This document shows positions 24,101 through 36,822 of a stretch of 64,000 nucleotides of DNA, in pieces (position 1 is the first letter of the stretch; the number at the start of each line of letters is the position of its first letter). The notes beneath the pieces are model-generated. The model was not told the origin of the DNA, did not search any database, and saw only the letters and a list, made by a program, of their open reading frames with translations. This stretch comes from Otis tarda (lineage: Eukaryota > Chordata > Aves > Otidiformes > Otididae), in assembly GCA_026413225.1 (NCBI GenBank), contig CM048553.1, positions 100,476,190-100,540,189 of the forward strand, given 5' to 3'. The position numbers were made by a program, and so were the translations under genes.

Positions 24101-27100
24101 AACTTTTGGCTGCGCCTCTGATGAAAAAAGGGACTTTGACTCTTTGAAAAGGTGAAGCTTGACTTTATAATGATAATTTGCTCTTAGAAATTATTTGAAG
24201 TCAGAACACTTGGCACTGTATAAAAGTTTATAAAAGAGCATGTATAAAAAAGCTCAAGTCCCTCCCTTGAGGAGTATACATACCAATTAGAACATAGCAA
24301 TATATACTGCACGTATTATGCATTAGGGGAAAAAAGCCCAACAAAACTGAGTGATGGATTTCAGTTTGGAGACTAATTTTGAGTGCTTTTAAGAATGAAT
24401 AAAAAAATAATGAAAAAACTGTTCTAAATGCAGTGTTGAAACGCAAGATCGTAAGTAGGAAACCAATACAAAAGATGCATTAGGGAGAGTGAATCACTGC
24501 CCAGACAAAAGAGAGTAGGGTGGAACTGTGGAGGTCCTTGAAGAAGAATGACACTTGATCCTAACACACCAGACATTTGACCTGCATGTTGGCATCCTTT
24601 GATTTTTGCAAGAGCACTGTGCTATTAACAGCAGAATTGCTTGAATGGACTGGAGGGGAACAAGTTATGAGCTTGGTGGCCAGAGATGACTCTGTAGTAA
24701 CTAAAGACAGAAGAGGCTGAAGAATGGGCATCTTCCAGGGAAGAGGACAGAAGGGGCAAGGAAGAGGCACCGAAGTTCGTGCTGAAATGTCCTGGCAAAA
24801 GGGGAGCCAGTGAGCAGGGACTGAAGCCGTGCAAGCGAGGGAGAGCCCAAATGGAGGAGTTAGTCACAAAGGGCCCAAACTGATTTGAGAGAGGGAAGGA
24901 GGCAAAGGTGCTTCTGGAAGAAGCAGAAGCCTTGGGGAGAATGGAGAAAGCAGAGGCTGAAGAGTGAGCAGACAGAAAGGGAGGAGTGGGGAAAAGAAGT
25001 GGCCTTTAAACAGCGTCTGCGGGATGGCGATGGCCAGGGAAGGGGACTGCGCGCCTGGCAGCTGCCTGCAGGTGATCCAGAAGGGATGTGACAGGCAGGC
25101 GCTGTGCGTGGGTTGCTGGCGCTCAGGGGCACCGTGCGTGGTGGACGCGAGCAGAGCTGGGCAGGAGAGTGGAAGGGAGGAGGCTGGTGCCGCAGGAGTG
25201 GGGTGGACAGGGACACTTGCTGCGGTGGAAGGTGAAGCAACGCGTCTGTGCCGATGAGGGTGTGTTGGGTCCTCTGTCACGAGGAGTGTGTGAGAAAGGA
25301 GGGTGTTGGTGTGTATGTGGTACATAGCTATGTTTCTTTGAAAGGAGAAATAAAGTCTAGCTGTAGTATTTGGTGATGCAAACAGATTTGTATTCTTGAT
25401 GTGTGTAATTCATGTTTGTCTTACCAGTTGATAGATCTGTCTTGCAAGTTGTTGTGTATGGAAAAACAAACAAACCGGCAGTAGCTTGTGCAGCAGAGCT
25501 TTCTTCCTCGCAGGCTAGTTTGCTTGCTCTCCTTTGAGTGATAATTTTAGGGAGTTTGTTTTGTTTTGGTTTTAAGCAGTTGCTCAGCATTTGTGTGCTG
25601 AGGCTGTAGAAGAGTTTCGAAGTAGGGAGTGGGTTTTGTTCCTTTGCTTTTTTCCTGCTTTTAGCTCTACCTTCCTGTTCCCAAGGCCAGCATTGAGCTC
25701 AGCAATGGTTTTGGGAATGGAGATCCATCCAGACCCTTCTCTTTCATGGAGGATGTAACTCAGAATAATTTTTTGCACGTGGGTAAATTTCTGTCTTTGG
25801 ATTGTGGGGAAAAGACTTGTACGCTGTAGGTGAGGATATAGCCCAAATATTCAAAGTTTTTGATTAAATGGTGAGGAAAGGGGACGTACATGTACCTGTT
25901 CATGTAAGGGGAGTAGTTCTGAACAGAGTTGTCACTGTTTATCTTGTGATATTCACAATGTCCTGACCTGCCAAAATGTGAAGCATGCATTGTGCAGTAA
26001 TGAGAGCAAAGTTAACAGTGTTGGTAAGATGCGCCTTGAGATGGGATTTATAAGCAGCAGATAGAATCTGTTTGTGTCTTTGGATGATGCATTGCAGTGA
26101 TGTTCCAGAGATAGTTCAGCACTTCATACCAAAATAAGATGGATCAACTGGCAGCTGAAAGATTTGATTTTGGGTTTAGTTTCTCTTCTCTTGGCTGGGA
26201 GCTTTGAAATCCAGAAAAAGTCATCTTGTGCTTTGTATTCATTCGATATACAGGACTATTGCTTGCTTTCCTTTTGTGTTTAAAAAAAAAAATAAAAAGA
26301 GGAGAAAAGTAGTTGCTCTACTGTGTTAAGTCAACCTGTGCTTTATAGTAACATCACTTTTGTGCTGTACCTGTTTACTTTTCTATGCTGACAGTGATGG
26401 GCCAGTGCAAGATTGAGGCTGTATTCATCACATACGTAGTGGAAGTAGCTTTTAATGATGAGACCTACAGAAAACTGTAAAATGAATTAATGGGGTAAGG
26501 AGGCAACAGTAGACATCTCATCTTTAAAACTGCTGGTGAACTTACAAACTTACGAAATCCTCTTTTAAACTACTGGCAATCACCTGTCTTATTACCAAGG
26601 GGAAGATAAGCTCCTCATCACATATTACACTTGTAGATGAAGTGATCTTCAGGGACACTGTGTACCTGAGCAAAAGAAGGTGAAATGAAGGCATTTCTGA
26701 GGCACTGGCTATCCACAGATTGGCCTTCAGCACTGTCCTCTACCTTTTTGGGGCTGGTGTCACTGAGCCAAAGCTGTGTGTGGTTTTAGGAGAGTGGCAG
26801 GTCCTGAGTCTCAGCTGGAGCAAAGGGAGCTTCGGCTTGGCTGGTTGGGATCTCTGAAGTGCCGAGCGTCTGTGCTCGGGCCTGGGCATAGTCTGCATGC
26901 TTGACATTCAGAAATGTTGCAGAGAATGGAAAAACTGTGATTGAAAGTCTTAATTACCTGCTTAAGTTCTTAAACGTTTAAGAAAGCTTCCTAAAATAGA
27001 GCTCGTCCATGTTATTTTGTCCTTTTCAAGAGCTTACAGTGAAATAGTTTTTTTTATATATATAAAAACATAAGTAAGCCAATAACTGAAAATGAGGTTT

Positions 27101-28483
27101 TGGTGGTGTGTGTGTTTTGTGAGTTTTGTGTTGCTTCTCAGTGCTAAACAGAGCTACCTCAGAAAGTAATGTTTAACAGAGTGCTTTTATGGCTTGTTGC
27201 GTATGATGATCCCTCCTTGCATTTCAGGGCACAGTTCCTCTCCCTTTCCCTTCTGCCCTTTCTCTCTCCCTCTGTCTCTTCCCCTCCCCCTGCTTCTTTT
27301 TTTTTTTTTATGCAGTCTTTTTACTCCCGTAAAAATGGGATTTTGAAAAGAGGTAAGGAAGCATAGCCCAAAAGCTTGTTTCAGTGCTTTGCAATTCCTT
27401 TATGTAACTGTGAGGGGGATGAAAAGTGAGCAAACATCTTGCTGGTGTTACTTCAGAAGTAATTTTTTTATTACAGTAAGGCTTTAATAGTTAAACAACA
27501 GTGCCGTAATTCTAAATCTGTTAACAGGTTAACGATTGGCAGCACTTATAAGGGAATGATTTTACTGTAGCAATTTGAGGAGCAGGATATATCAGGTATA
27601 AGATAAAAGAATTTATTACCTTGAATTTCTAAATTCTCCACACAGCTTATTTCATAGCAACGTACCATAGAAATAATCTTTACTTTCCCTTGACCTGCTG
27701 AACACATAGCTGTAGCTAGTAAATTTGCTTGGTATTAAACGTAACAGCTTTTTGCATTTGAGGTCTGCTACGGGCAGGTCATTACAGGGCTGTATGTATG
27801 CACGAAAGCACTGACGTTCACTCCTCAGTGGGGTGGTTGTTAGTTGTGACAGGGAGGAATTTGGGCACTTAGGACAACTTTGCTTTAAGTATCTTTTGCT
27901 GGGGCAGGAAATAAAAAATTCAAAATGTTTACTTTTAATTATGCTCATGTTTTACTTGCATTCAGGTCTTGATTTACCCAGCACAGAGGCATTCACCCGT
28001 TTTAGATAGTGATCCAGCTTCTTATTTGATACAAATGGATCGCGTGGCTCTGCGTGCGCTTACGGCAGCTGAGGATGTGGTTTGTGTGTAGCTTGCATTC
28101 ATGGGGCCAATGAAAGAGGCAGAGAGGAGGGCTGGGTGTGTATTTTTGCAGTGTACTCCACTCCAGTATTTTATACCAGCTGACGATCCAGTCCCGGTTC
28201 TTCTGCAGATGGTGTAAAAATAATAAAATTAAGTACTTCCTTGCCGTGACACTGCAAATAAAAATACACCCATTTTCCCCATTTTAAGATACAAACTGAG
28301 CAGAACGTAACAGAGCATCTTAGCAGGAAAATACCCTGCCCATACAGTTTGAAATTGGCCCTCGTGCTGCAAATTTAAGATCACCATGTTACAACTCCAT
28401 GTAATTTGGTTTGCAGTGGAAACCCTAACAAGATCATTAAATATAAAAGCACTGTTGGATGCTGGGAAAATACTGTGCTGCCC

Positions 28484-28503
28484 GTGTGTGTGTGTGTGTG
28501 TGT
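28484..28503. repeat. (GT)n microsatellite
   Basis: About ten GT units in a row. Confidence 0.9.
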
Positions 28504-31500
28504 TTCTGTATACATGCATGGATAGACAGCATCAATGCCATTGATTTCCGTAAGGAGGTAATAGACAGTATGGAAGTGACTTTGCTTGTGTTTGTAACTG
28601 ACTTAATGTTTTGTTTGATACTATCAGGACTGTGGCTGTTTCTTCAACTTTTAATTTTTAGTACTTGAGAATGCTAAGACACTGAACTAACTCACTTGGT
28701 GGGTGTGGCCAAATAGGAAAACATTATTTTAACATTGAAGTAAAATGGAGGGGTTTTTTTTTTTTTTTAAGATTTTTTTGAACCTAAGATGTTGCTTGTA
28801 TTCAGAATTAGTGACACTATTGTAGCATGTCAAAAATAAGAGCTTTTGACTTTCCAACATGTATCATTAATGACCCTAGGAAAAAAAAAATCACATCTGC
28901 TCTAGTGCAGTTCTTTGCTTTTCTAGGGCTGATCAATAATCACATTGTGTATTCATTCCCCCTTAGCCCCCCACCTTGTGAGGTCAACTTTAACTACTAG
29001 TCTTTATATTTCAGAAAAAGGACATAGACTGCCTTATGCATTAATAATATCGGTCTCAGTGTTTCCTTTGGATCTCATTTACTGTTACCCAGCAAAAAAC
29101 GAGTAACTTTTTTTTTTCTTTTTTAATTTAAATACTTTATCTGTCATTTCTTAGGAGAGATTTTTGCTTCTACCTTCCGATGCTGTGTTCAGAGGTCTAG
29201 GTAGGAACTGGACTGAGGATGCTGAGGTTTGCTATGGTTTTGCTATTTAAATGGATCCTCTCTTGATTGTATTGTAGCATGTGACAGTGACAATGGGAGA
29301 ACAACAATTTCAGGGCCTCGTGTCTGAATAGTAACACAGCTGCTTCAATAAAGTCTTGTTATGGTTGACCAGTCACGTTTGGACAGTTATTTCTAATTAG
29401 AAGTTCTTATTTACGTTGCATTAGAAAATAGTTTGAAGCAAACTGGTAGATATTTGAATGAAGTTAGTTCATTTTCTCGTGATTGCCTTGAAAGATTAAT
29501 GTTGCTTTTTTTGTTTTGTCCTGCAGCCAGAATAAGTAGTCTTGAAAAAAATATTGCCTTTAAAATAAGCTTTTTTTTTTTTTTTAAATTGTAACATAGC
29601 GGTCTTCAGCAACTGCTGTAAAATAAAGGGTTATTGTGGGTAGTTCTGCCAGTGTTAGACATCACCACTAGTTTAAGTCTTGTGATGGTGGCATTTCGTG
29701 ATTTCTGCATTGTTGTTGTTTTCCATGAAAGTACTAGTGATACTGGTTCCCTTTTATTCATTTCTTCATATTAGAGGGGGAAATGTAGTTTGTTCATAAT
29801 GGATTATTGATTGGTCTGCGAACAGCAGAAGCCCCAAGGCCTTGTCATCAATGGTACTTACTCTCCCAATAGTGAATGCATCGCTTCATGCAGCTCTTCG
29901 CAACCCCAGTCTGTAGAATATAAGCCCGTAATTGTTACTCTTGTGCAGCGCAGTTTTTAGGGAGAGGAACTCTTCATTGTCATTATGGGATTTTCCCCCT
30001 CAATTTGTTCAAAGAATAGTCCCTTTGTTTTGGTAGCAAGATAAAGCTTGTCCTGGATGTTAATGATATATTTCAATTCATTGCTTAGAATGCTACAGTG
30101 TAACTAGTAAAGTACATTTCTTTGTCTGCCAGAAGACAAACACGCACAGTATACTAAAACACAAAATACGTACTGAGTGGGTGACAGCTCTGTGTTTTTC
30201 AACATACTCTGTAGCAGCACAAAAGCAACGCCCCCCTCCTCGCCCCCTCCGCTCCTGAACTGCTTCCTGAGGAGCCACCAAAAAATCTGGGTTACGGAGG
30301 TTTTCCGGACTTTGTTTCGAGAGAGAGCACCTTGCTGCAAATGCCTTTCTCCAGCTTTTTCAGCATTCGTGTTTTTATCTTTATTTCAGTGTATTCTTTC
30401 CCCTGCTAAGGGTGTGGCATCGGTTGAGAAAGGCCTGACTCTGCTTTTACGGCCCTGGCTGCCGCTCTGAAGCCCGCTGCAAAATGCCGTTAGCTCATGG
30501 AGGGAGAAAGACAAAAAACACATGATGTATTCGGAGATAAAATAATATCTCAGACAGCAAATTTTTCAAATGGGAAGAGTTTCCCCAGTTGCATGGGGAA
30601 GCTGGTTTAAAATAATTAAACAAAAAAAAATGGCAAAATGCTGCCGAAGGATTTTATAAAGCCCAAGCAGAAATAGGCTAATAGAAATTCCTTGTTTGTT
30701 TTTCCAGGAGCTTTTTGTTTTTCCCTCCCAGTCCTGTGTCAGTTTTGGCAAGCTTAAAACAAATTTCAGGAGGTCTGTTGTCAAGATTGCCGCTTTTAAT
30801 AACTGAATACATTTGAAAATGTGACAGTCTTCCACAGCTGGCTCCGGATATTTGGATGGCTTTTTACTGGGTTAGTTCAGATTACTCTCAGAAAATCAAT
30901 CTGGAGCTGAGCTGCCTTTACCTAATGGCGCGTTCAGTCTATAGGTTGCAGAATGCCAGGATTTCCTGCAAAGTCAAGTATGGGCTTACTATTTAAAGAT
31001 ACGCTCGGTCTTCTACCCTCTGGTGTAGTCTGAAGGCAGTAAAGGGTCTCTAGGACATGGTCCCTAAGAGGCATTTCTGTAGGACTGGTGCGTAAATGAG
31101 AATGGCAGGATCAAGCCTTTAATCAGGGTGGTGAACTGATGATTCCCGTGGGATCCAGGTGTTCCAAAGAAGCCGTGTCCCCTCCCAAAGCGAGGAGAAG
31201 AGTGTGCAGGTAGAGCGAAGCTGGTGTCTCTGCAGCCTGGGGAGAGGACGCAGAGGGGGAGAAAGGTCTCTGCGGTTCATCGAGCATGAAGGCTGGTGAG
31301 GCCGTTGTAAAACGTTCTCTGTTCTTTGTGCGGTCTATTCCTGCACTTTGCTCTCTTCTGGCCTCTTCACTCTGAACAGCAAAGTCTCTTTGGCCTTTTG
31401 GGGCAGCCTCAGCCTTCTCAAATCAGTCTCAAATCAGGAGACATCAGCTCTCCAGGTTGCTGTTCTTTGAAAGATACAACTTTCTCAAATTCACCTAGAT

Positions 31501-31577
31501 ATTTATGTGATATGTCATACCATTTTGTCATCCAGAAGGAATTTCAGTAAGATTTTTTTTCCACAAGATCACGCCTC

Positions 31578-31599
31578 TTTTTTTTTTTTTTTTTTTTTT
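31578..31599. repeat. T22 homopolymer
   Basis: Twenty-two T residues. No adjacent retroposed gene is recognised. Confidence 0.8.
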
Positions 31600-34500
31600 A
31601 AGTAATTATTGCTTTTGGCAAAGGAACACAGTGGAGTGATTGCATTGTATATTCAAGCCTCTTGGAAATCAGAACAGCAATATTTCTCCAGTACATTTGT
31701 CTTTCAGATGGGACTTGAAGTACTCACACCCAAAGTGAAAGCAGTTTGTTTTAAAATACACGCTGTGCTATTCTGTGTGGCTTCCCAGATTGTATGTTCT
31801 TGCCTATTACTTGCTGAAGAGTTTTCTCTTCTTGCAACTACAGCCCATGCAGTATGATTTTTAAAGTCAGGTTTAATTGAAGAGAAATTTAAAAAGAACA
31901 TATAGTCCTCTGTAGGTTGGAACAGGAATTCATTTTCTTGTATGTTTTCCTCTCAGTCAGCACCACACAGGGTATATGTATGTAAGAGATGAATTGCAAT
32001 TACTTTTTCAATGTGATCGCTTTTGCATTCTATTCTTCAATTTTCTTGTGTTATTTACTTTCAATTTCTTTTTTTATCAATTCTTTTCCAAGAGGCACAA
32101 AAGGTCTTTAAGAGGGTCTGTCTCGCCTTGTGAGGAGTCCTCAGAGCATACCTGGTCCTCTTCCAGAACAAGCAGGTGGCATGAGAAGAAGAGTAATAGT
32201 ACTCCTGTTTTATTTAAAGTGCTGTTCCCCTGTACTTTTACGCATGCTTCGCTTCAAGACTACATGAGGGTCTTGCAGAAGTTGTGAGGGTGATGCAGCC
32301 ATGCAGTGGCATACCTGCCGTGTTGCCGGTGGGAACGAGCTACCATGGCCTCTCTGAGGAAGCCGTGGCTGATACTGGGAAAGGTACCGGGGCTTCGTGG
32401 TGAGAGCAGGTCACTGGCCAAATGTGTTTTCTGTCAGGCCAAGAACTCTTGTCCGAGTTGGTTTTAAAAAACAGAGAAGTTTTGATGCCTAAATGTTTGA
32501 AATAGAGTTAATTCTGACAAATACTTGGTTTAACCTTGTGGGAAAGCTTGTTTTCCCTTCTACGGGGGGGGGAGTTAAAAAAAGGTTTGTTTGTATTTGT
32601 TCCCATCTAGGTCAAGGCAAAGACTCTGTGAGGTAGTGGGTGCAGGAGCAAGCCTTGTAACTAAAATACTTGGCTGAGTAAAGGCATTTCTTGGCATGCC
32701 ACCTCTCCAGTTTTTGGGTCTTTGCTCGTGGTTCTCTTCCACCTTCTTTTATCTCCCAAACCTGCATGGTAACAGTGATGAAGTTGAGTACCTCAGTATA
32801 TTTTAAAGGGGCTGAAAATGCCTCCCAGACACTGGCCCAGCAGCTTCTTACATGAACTGCTGATGCCTAGTTCAACACAAAGGAGTGGATCTGATTCCTG
32901 TGCCCCTTACAACACAGTATCAAACCCCCCTCATGGCATTTGGCATAGGCTGCAATGCCGTTAAAACACCCAAAGTACATTTAAAGACCATGTTTTAATT
33001 TAAAGTTTACATTCACTTCCGTTTCCTTATGGCTTGCCTCTGTGCTAGTGAGGATCTGCGTGCTGTGATGGTCCGGGAGAAATCTGCAGGCTGGATGTGA
33101 CTCTGCTGTGGATTCTGTGTGACGAGCCGGTGCTAAGGAACTGCAGGGTGAACTTGGACCAAAGTGGTGAAAGCTTACCGGTTACCACCTGAAATTATCA
33201 AGGGTTGAAACATTTATTAGTAAGTAGCCTGAGGGTAGCTGGAGGAGGCCACGTTCCATGTGTGCTGAAAGAGGATTATTTTGGAATACTTTCAAATTCA
33301 TAATTCTTTCAAAATAGAAGTATTTTTAATCATCACAGTAAGCCAGAAAGAAACAAAAACAGCGGTGGCAAAATTTTACTCGCAGCGGAAGAGTAGTGTA
33401 GCTTGATTTGCCAGTTGACATCTTCCATCCTTTGTGCCATTTTTGATGTTGAAATAATTGTTTAATAATTAATACTGAGGTGGAAATTATTAAGCCAAAA
33501 TGATATTTTCTAGTGGTAATGTTCTTTACAAGTGCTATTTTCCTCATTTTGTACACTCGGTGTTCCAAATTGAAGCTTTTTTCAGCCTTGTCATTTTTAT
33601 TTCATTTTTGCTGCTTCTTCCCTTGCTGTTCTGCGAAGAGTCCCTCTGAAGGAATTACTTTTAAGTGGCACTCACATGATGTGAGGAGGGAGTTTGTTGT
33701 TCGTATGTGTTTGTGAGAGTCGATTGACCAAAGCCTAAGGGAGACCTCCACACACTGCGTAAAGCAAACTCGGATTTGGTGTGAGTATTTCACACCCTTC
33801 CTCCTGCTGAAATTTCTGTTTGTGGAAGATTAGACTTGAAATTTATGAGTCCTAAATGTGTATGAATTAAAACAATTCCAGTCCAGGAATACTTTATTTC
33901 AACTCTTAAAGTGATAAGTTGCAGTACATTGGCCAAACTAAAGTAATAAAGATGAAACAGTTTTCTCAAGGGTATCTTGGTGAAGATGATAACACTTCCA
34001 TTAAATGTTTTAGACTAATAAAATAATTCAGTAGTTTTTTCACTCCGGCTTTTTCCCCCCTCAGGCCTAATTTAACATAGGGCTAGGGGGATCTCCTGTG
34101 AGTGGCTAATATCCCTCTTACAAGTAATGCTTTCTTCATATCCTCATTTTCATAACTAAGTTTCATTAATGAAAATATTATAAATAGTTAAAGTGAAATA
34201 TGTCAAGACTAAGCACAGGGAAGCTGGGGCCAAGTAAACAAAGGGACTCCGAAGCTTTGGATTTATATGTGCCTGAACTGCTGCATACAGCATTCCTGTC
34301 TTGGTTTGGCTCTTAAAGCTCTTTTAACTTTCAGACAGGAAACACTGTAGAAAGTTGAGTTAAAATAGGACCTACATTTAAAAAGTAAAAGAAGTCTGTA
34401 GTCTAAAAGTCAGCCTACCACTAGGCAGTGTTCTCACTGGTGTAAACTGTAGAAAGTGCAGAATGTAGGAAACATTGTATTAAATACCTAGAAAAATCTG

Positions 34501-36563
34501 TCCCCAAAGCTTGTGATCTTTTTTTTCTGCAATGGTGCAGAACATTTCCGAAGAGGCTGTTGTTTGTTCGAGTACACTATTGTGTTAAAAGCGAGAAGTT
34601 ACCCTGGAATTTCTTTTTATGATTTAATGAGTTTTAGGTTAAGTCTGATTATAAAATGATACGGATTTTTACTTGGCAGATTTAGATTACAGGTCAATAA
34701 ATAAGATGTTACTCTGAATTGTTTCATCCATCAATATGCAGTGTAAACTGCATTTGTATTTGCTGTTTGGCATGTTTGTACCTTTTGGTACAGCCACAAC
34801 TTCCAGTGGCTGCCATCCTTTATATACCCAGGGAGTTTCTTCTGAGGCTGCCCCTCAGTTTGGTTTTAAACGGCTGATTTCCGAGGTTAATTTAGATACT
34901 CTTGTTTGTGAGCTTCCTGCTCGTATGGACTTCTGAATTTGTGATCTGATGTGATTTTTTTTTTTAAGTTGTAATAAATTAGTCATAATATGAAAAAGCT
35001 TCATGCAAGAAATGAAATAGCATTTGTAACACATTGCTTAGATATTCCTGTCAGCTCTCTGAGGAAAAGGTGGTTTGGGTAGATGCTGCTGCTAACTCCT
35101 GACGTGCTGCATGTGTACTAGATATGCAGAACATCAAACCCTGGAAATGAATGGTCTTGTACCAAGCAAGAGGGCTAGATTAACTTAAACGTAATCAAGT
35201 TATTCTACAGTGTGTAACTGAGATGAGCGTTGCATCAATTTTTACCTTGCTTTTTGTTAGGCTTGTGCTAATGATGTGGTCAGACTATTTACATGTTGAA
35301 AAGACTCAGAGGTGGGTCCAATGAGAAACTTTAAAATGTGCAACTGTGGATCTGTAGCTCTTTCTTTATTGAGTCGTAGATGTCAAGTGATGGATGTGTG
35401 AATATATAGTCTCGTTATTGCTCTGCATATTTTTAGCTACGTTTTAAGAAGCTGATGTTTTGTTAATGTAGTAATAGATTGGTTCTCTATATTAAGAGAA
35501 TACAGTATTCTTTGATCTTAGTTGTGTGGTACTTGTAGTACTTAATTGGGATAGGAAGAGGGTAAATTTTTTTACAGTGTGATGGTTGGAAAAGAAACAA
35601 TCTATGGAGATCTTAACCATTGATTTTTGCCATATACAACGTGTAGAATTGCTGCTGTGTTGCGTCTTGCATTGCTGAGGCAGATATTGACCCTTACGTT
35701 TAATCATGAGAAGATACCAAAGCTTTTAAACTTTGATTAATCTGTTTTGTTGATCAAAGTTGTTTCTTGTTTTGTTTGTTTGTTTATGATTAAGATTCTG
35801 TTTCCTTGCCGTGGGTGGTGCTGTGGTTTCCTGTATGTCTTGTTGACATCAGTCACTCACTTTTAAGATTATTTGATACATACCTGTATTACCAGTTTAT
35901 TTTGTTAGACTGAGACTAAATATTACACTTCGAGGGGTTTTTTTTTCTTCATTGTCAATCAGGAAATAACTTTTAGTTTTCCTGAATGCTTTGTGAGGCT
36001 CTGGATTCTTGTTTTCTTTCTAATCAAAGTACTGAGCGTCCTCGGCGTCTGCGCCTGCTCTGTGCGTGCCACATCAAGCACAGCAGAGCTGTCTGAGACA
36101 CAAAGTAATGCAGTTGCCAGCAGGAATATGATACTTGCTGAAGTCTCTAGGAAAGCCTTTTATCTTTGGCAAGCAAGTATTTTACATGAAATTACACATG
36201 ATGGTAAAGCCACAGATTTAAAGTGTAGTAACCCCCTCAAGAAATGTTTTCCTCACTTAAAGTGTATTTTTAGCCACTTCTGCCTAGTTCTGAAACAAAA
36301 GATATTTTCAAAGTTTGCACTTTTTAAAAGACACTGTGATGACAGAGTATGGAAATGAATGATTGCTCTTTTTCTGGATTTTACTTGTTTATTCGTGGTG
36401 TTTTGAATGCTTACCATTGAAGTCTAGAATATCAACAAAAGGAAAATGTGCTGCTTTTTAGTGCAATAAATTGTAGTATAATATGCTTTTGAATGTGGGG
36501 TGAGTGGTGGAAGCTGTTGAAATAAAAATATTAATAGGTTTACGTTTATTTAAGCATCTACTT

Positions 36564-36610
36564 ACACAATTTCTGTACACTCAACTTGTGTGATTTTGTT
36601 CTTGTTTCAG
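36564..36610 (+). promoter_or_regulatory. Splice acceptor region of the ZNF516 coding exon
   Basis: A pyrimidine-rich tract (GATTTTGTTCTTGTTTCAG) ends in CAG at 36610, directly before the sequence that leads into the ZNF516 start codon. Upstream in-frame stops and the loss of coding character before this point agree with an intron boundary. The position is predicted from sequence only. Confidence 0.75.
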
Positions 36611-36822
36611 GTGATCTATGCCATCCGCTTACAGAGCACATGGAAATAAATCAGCGCTTCGGACTCCGTCAAGCAGCTGAAAGGAGAAACGTTACCCTGA
36701 GAATGAAGCAATAAAACATCTCTCTGCAGAACCGTATGATTGAAAACACGGTCCAGCCCTCCTCTGCTGCCGGACATGCTTTTGTCCTTCTGCCCCGCTT
36801 GCCCGATGTTGCAGTAACACAG
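36611..36822 (+). other. ZNF516 5' UTR part of the coding exon
   Basis: The 212 bases between the predicted splice acceptor and the canonical ATG. An in-frame TAA at 36712-36714 closes the coding frame upstream. After that stop, an in-frame ATG at 36736 would add 29 residues before the canonical start; its context is weak (C at -3, A at +4). The canonical ATG has C at -3 and G at +4, so neither is ideal. Confidence 0.65.

Larger units (their letters stand above)
21112..36610. other. Non-coding stretch, probable 5' intron of ZNF516
   Basis: About 15.5 kb of AT-rich sequence ending in a good splice acceptor. A GA-rich tract near 24880-25330 keeps several frames open on both strands. A GT microsatellite lies at 28484-28503. 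T-runs occur near 22741, 28755, 29573 and 31578-31599. No domain-bearing frame is seen. If the ZNF516 non-coding 5' exons lie further upstream, this whole stretch is intron; non-coding exons would not be detectable by eye. Confidence 0.6.

Noticed and set aside
28484..28503. Dinucleotide repeat as a possible regulatory element
   Set aside because: A short plain microsatellite with no other signal around it.
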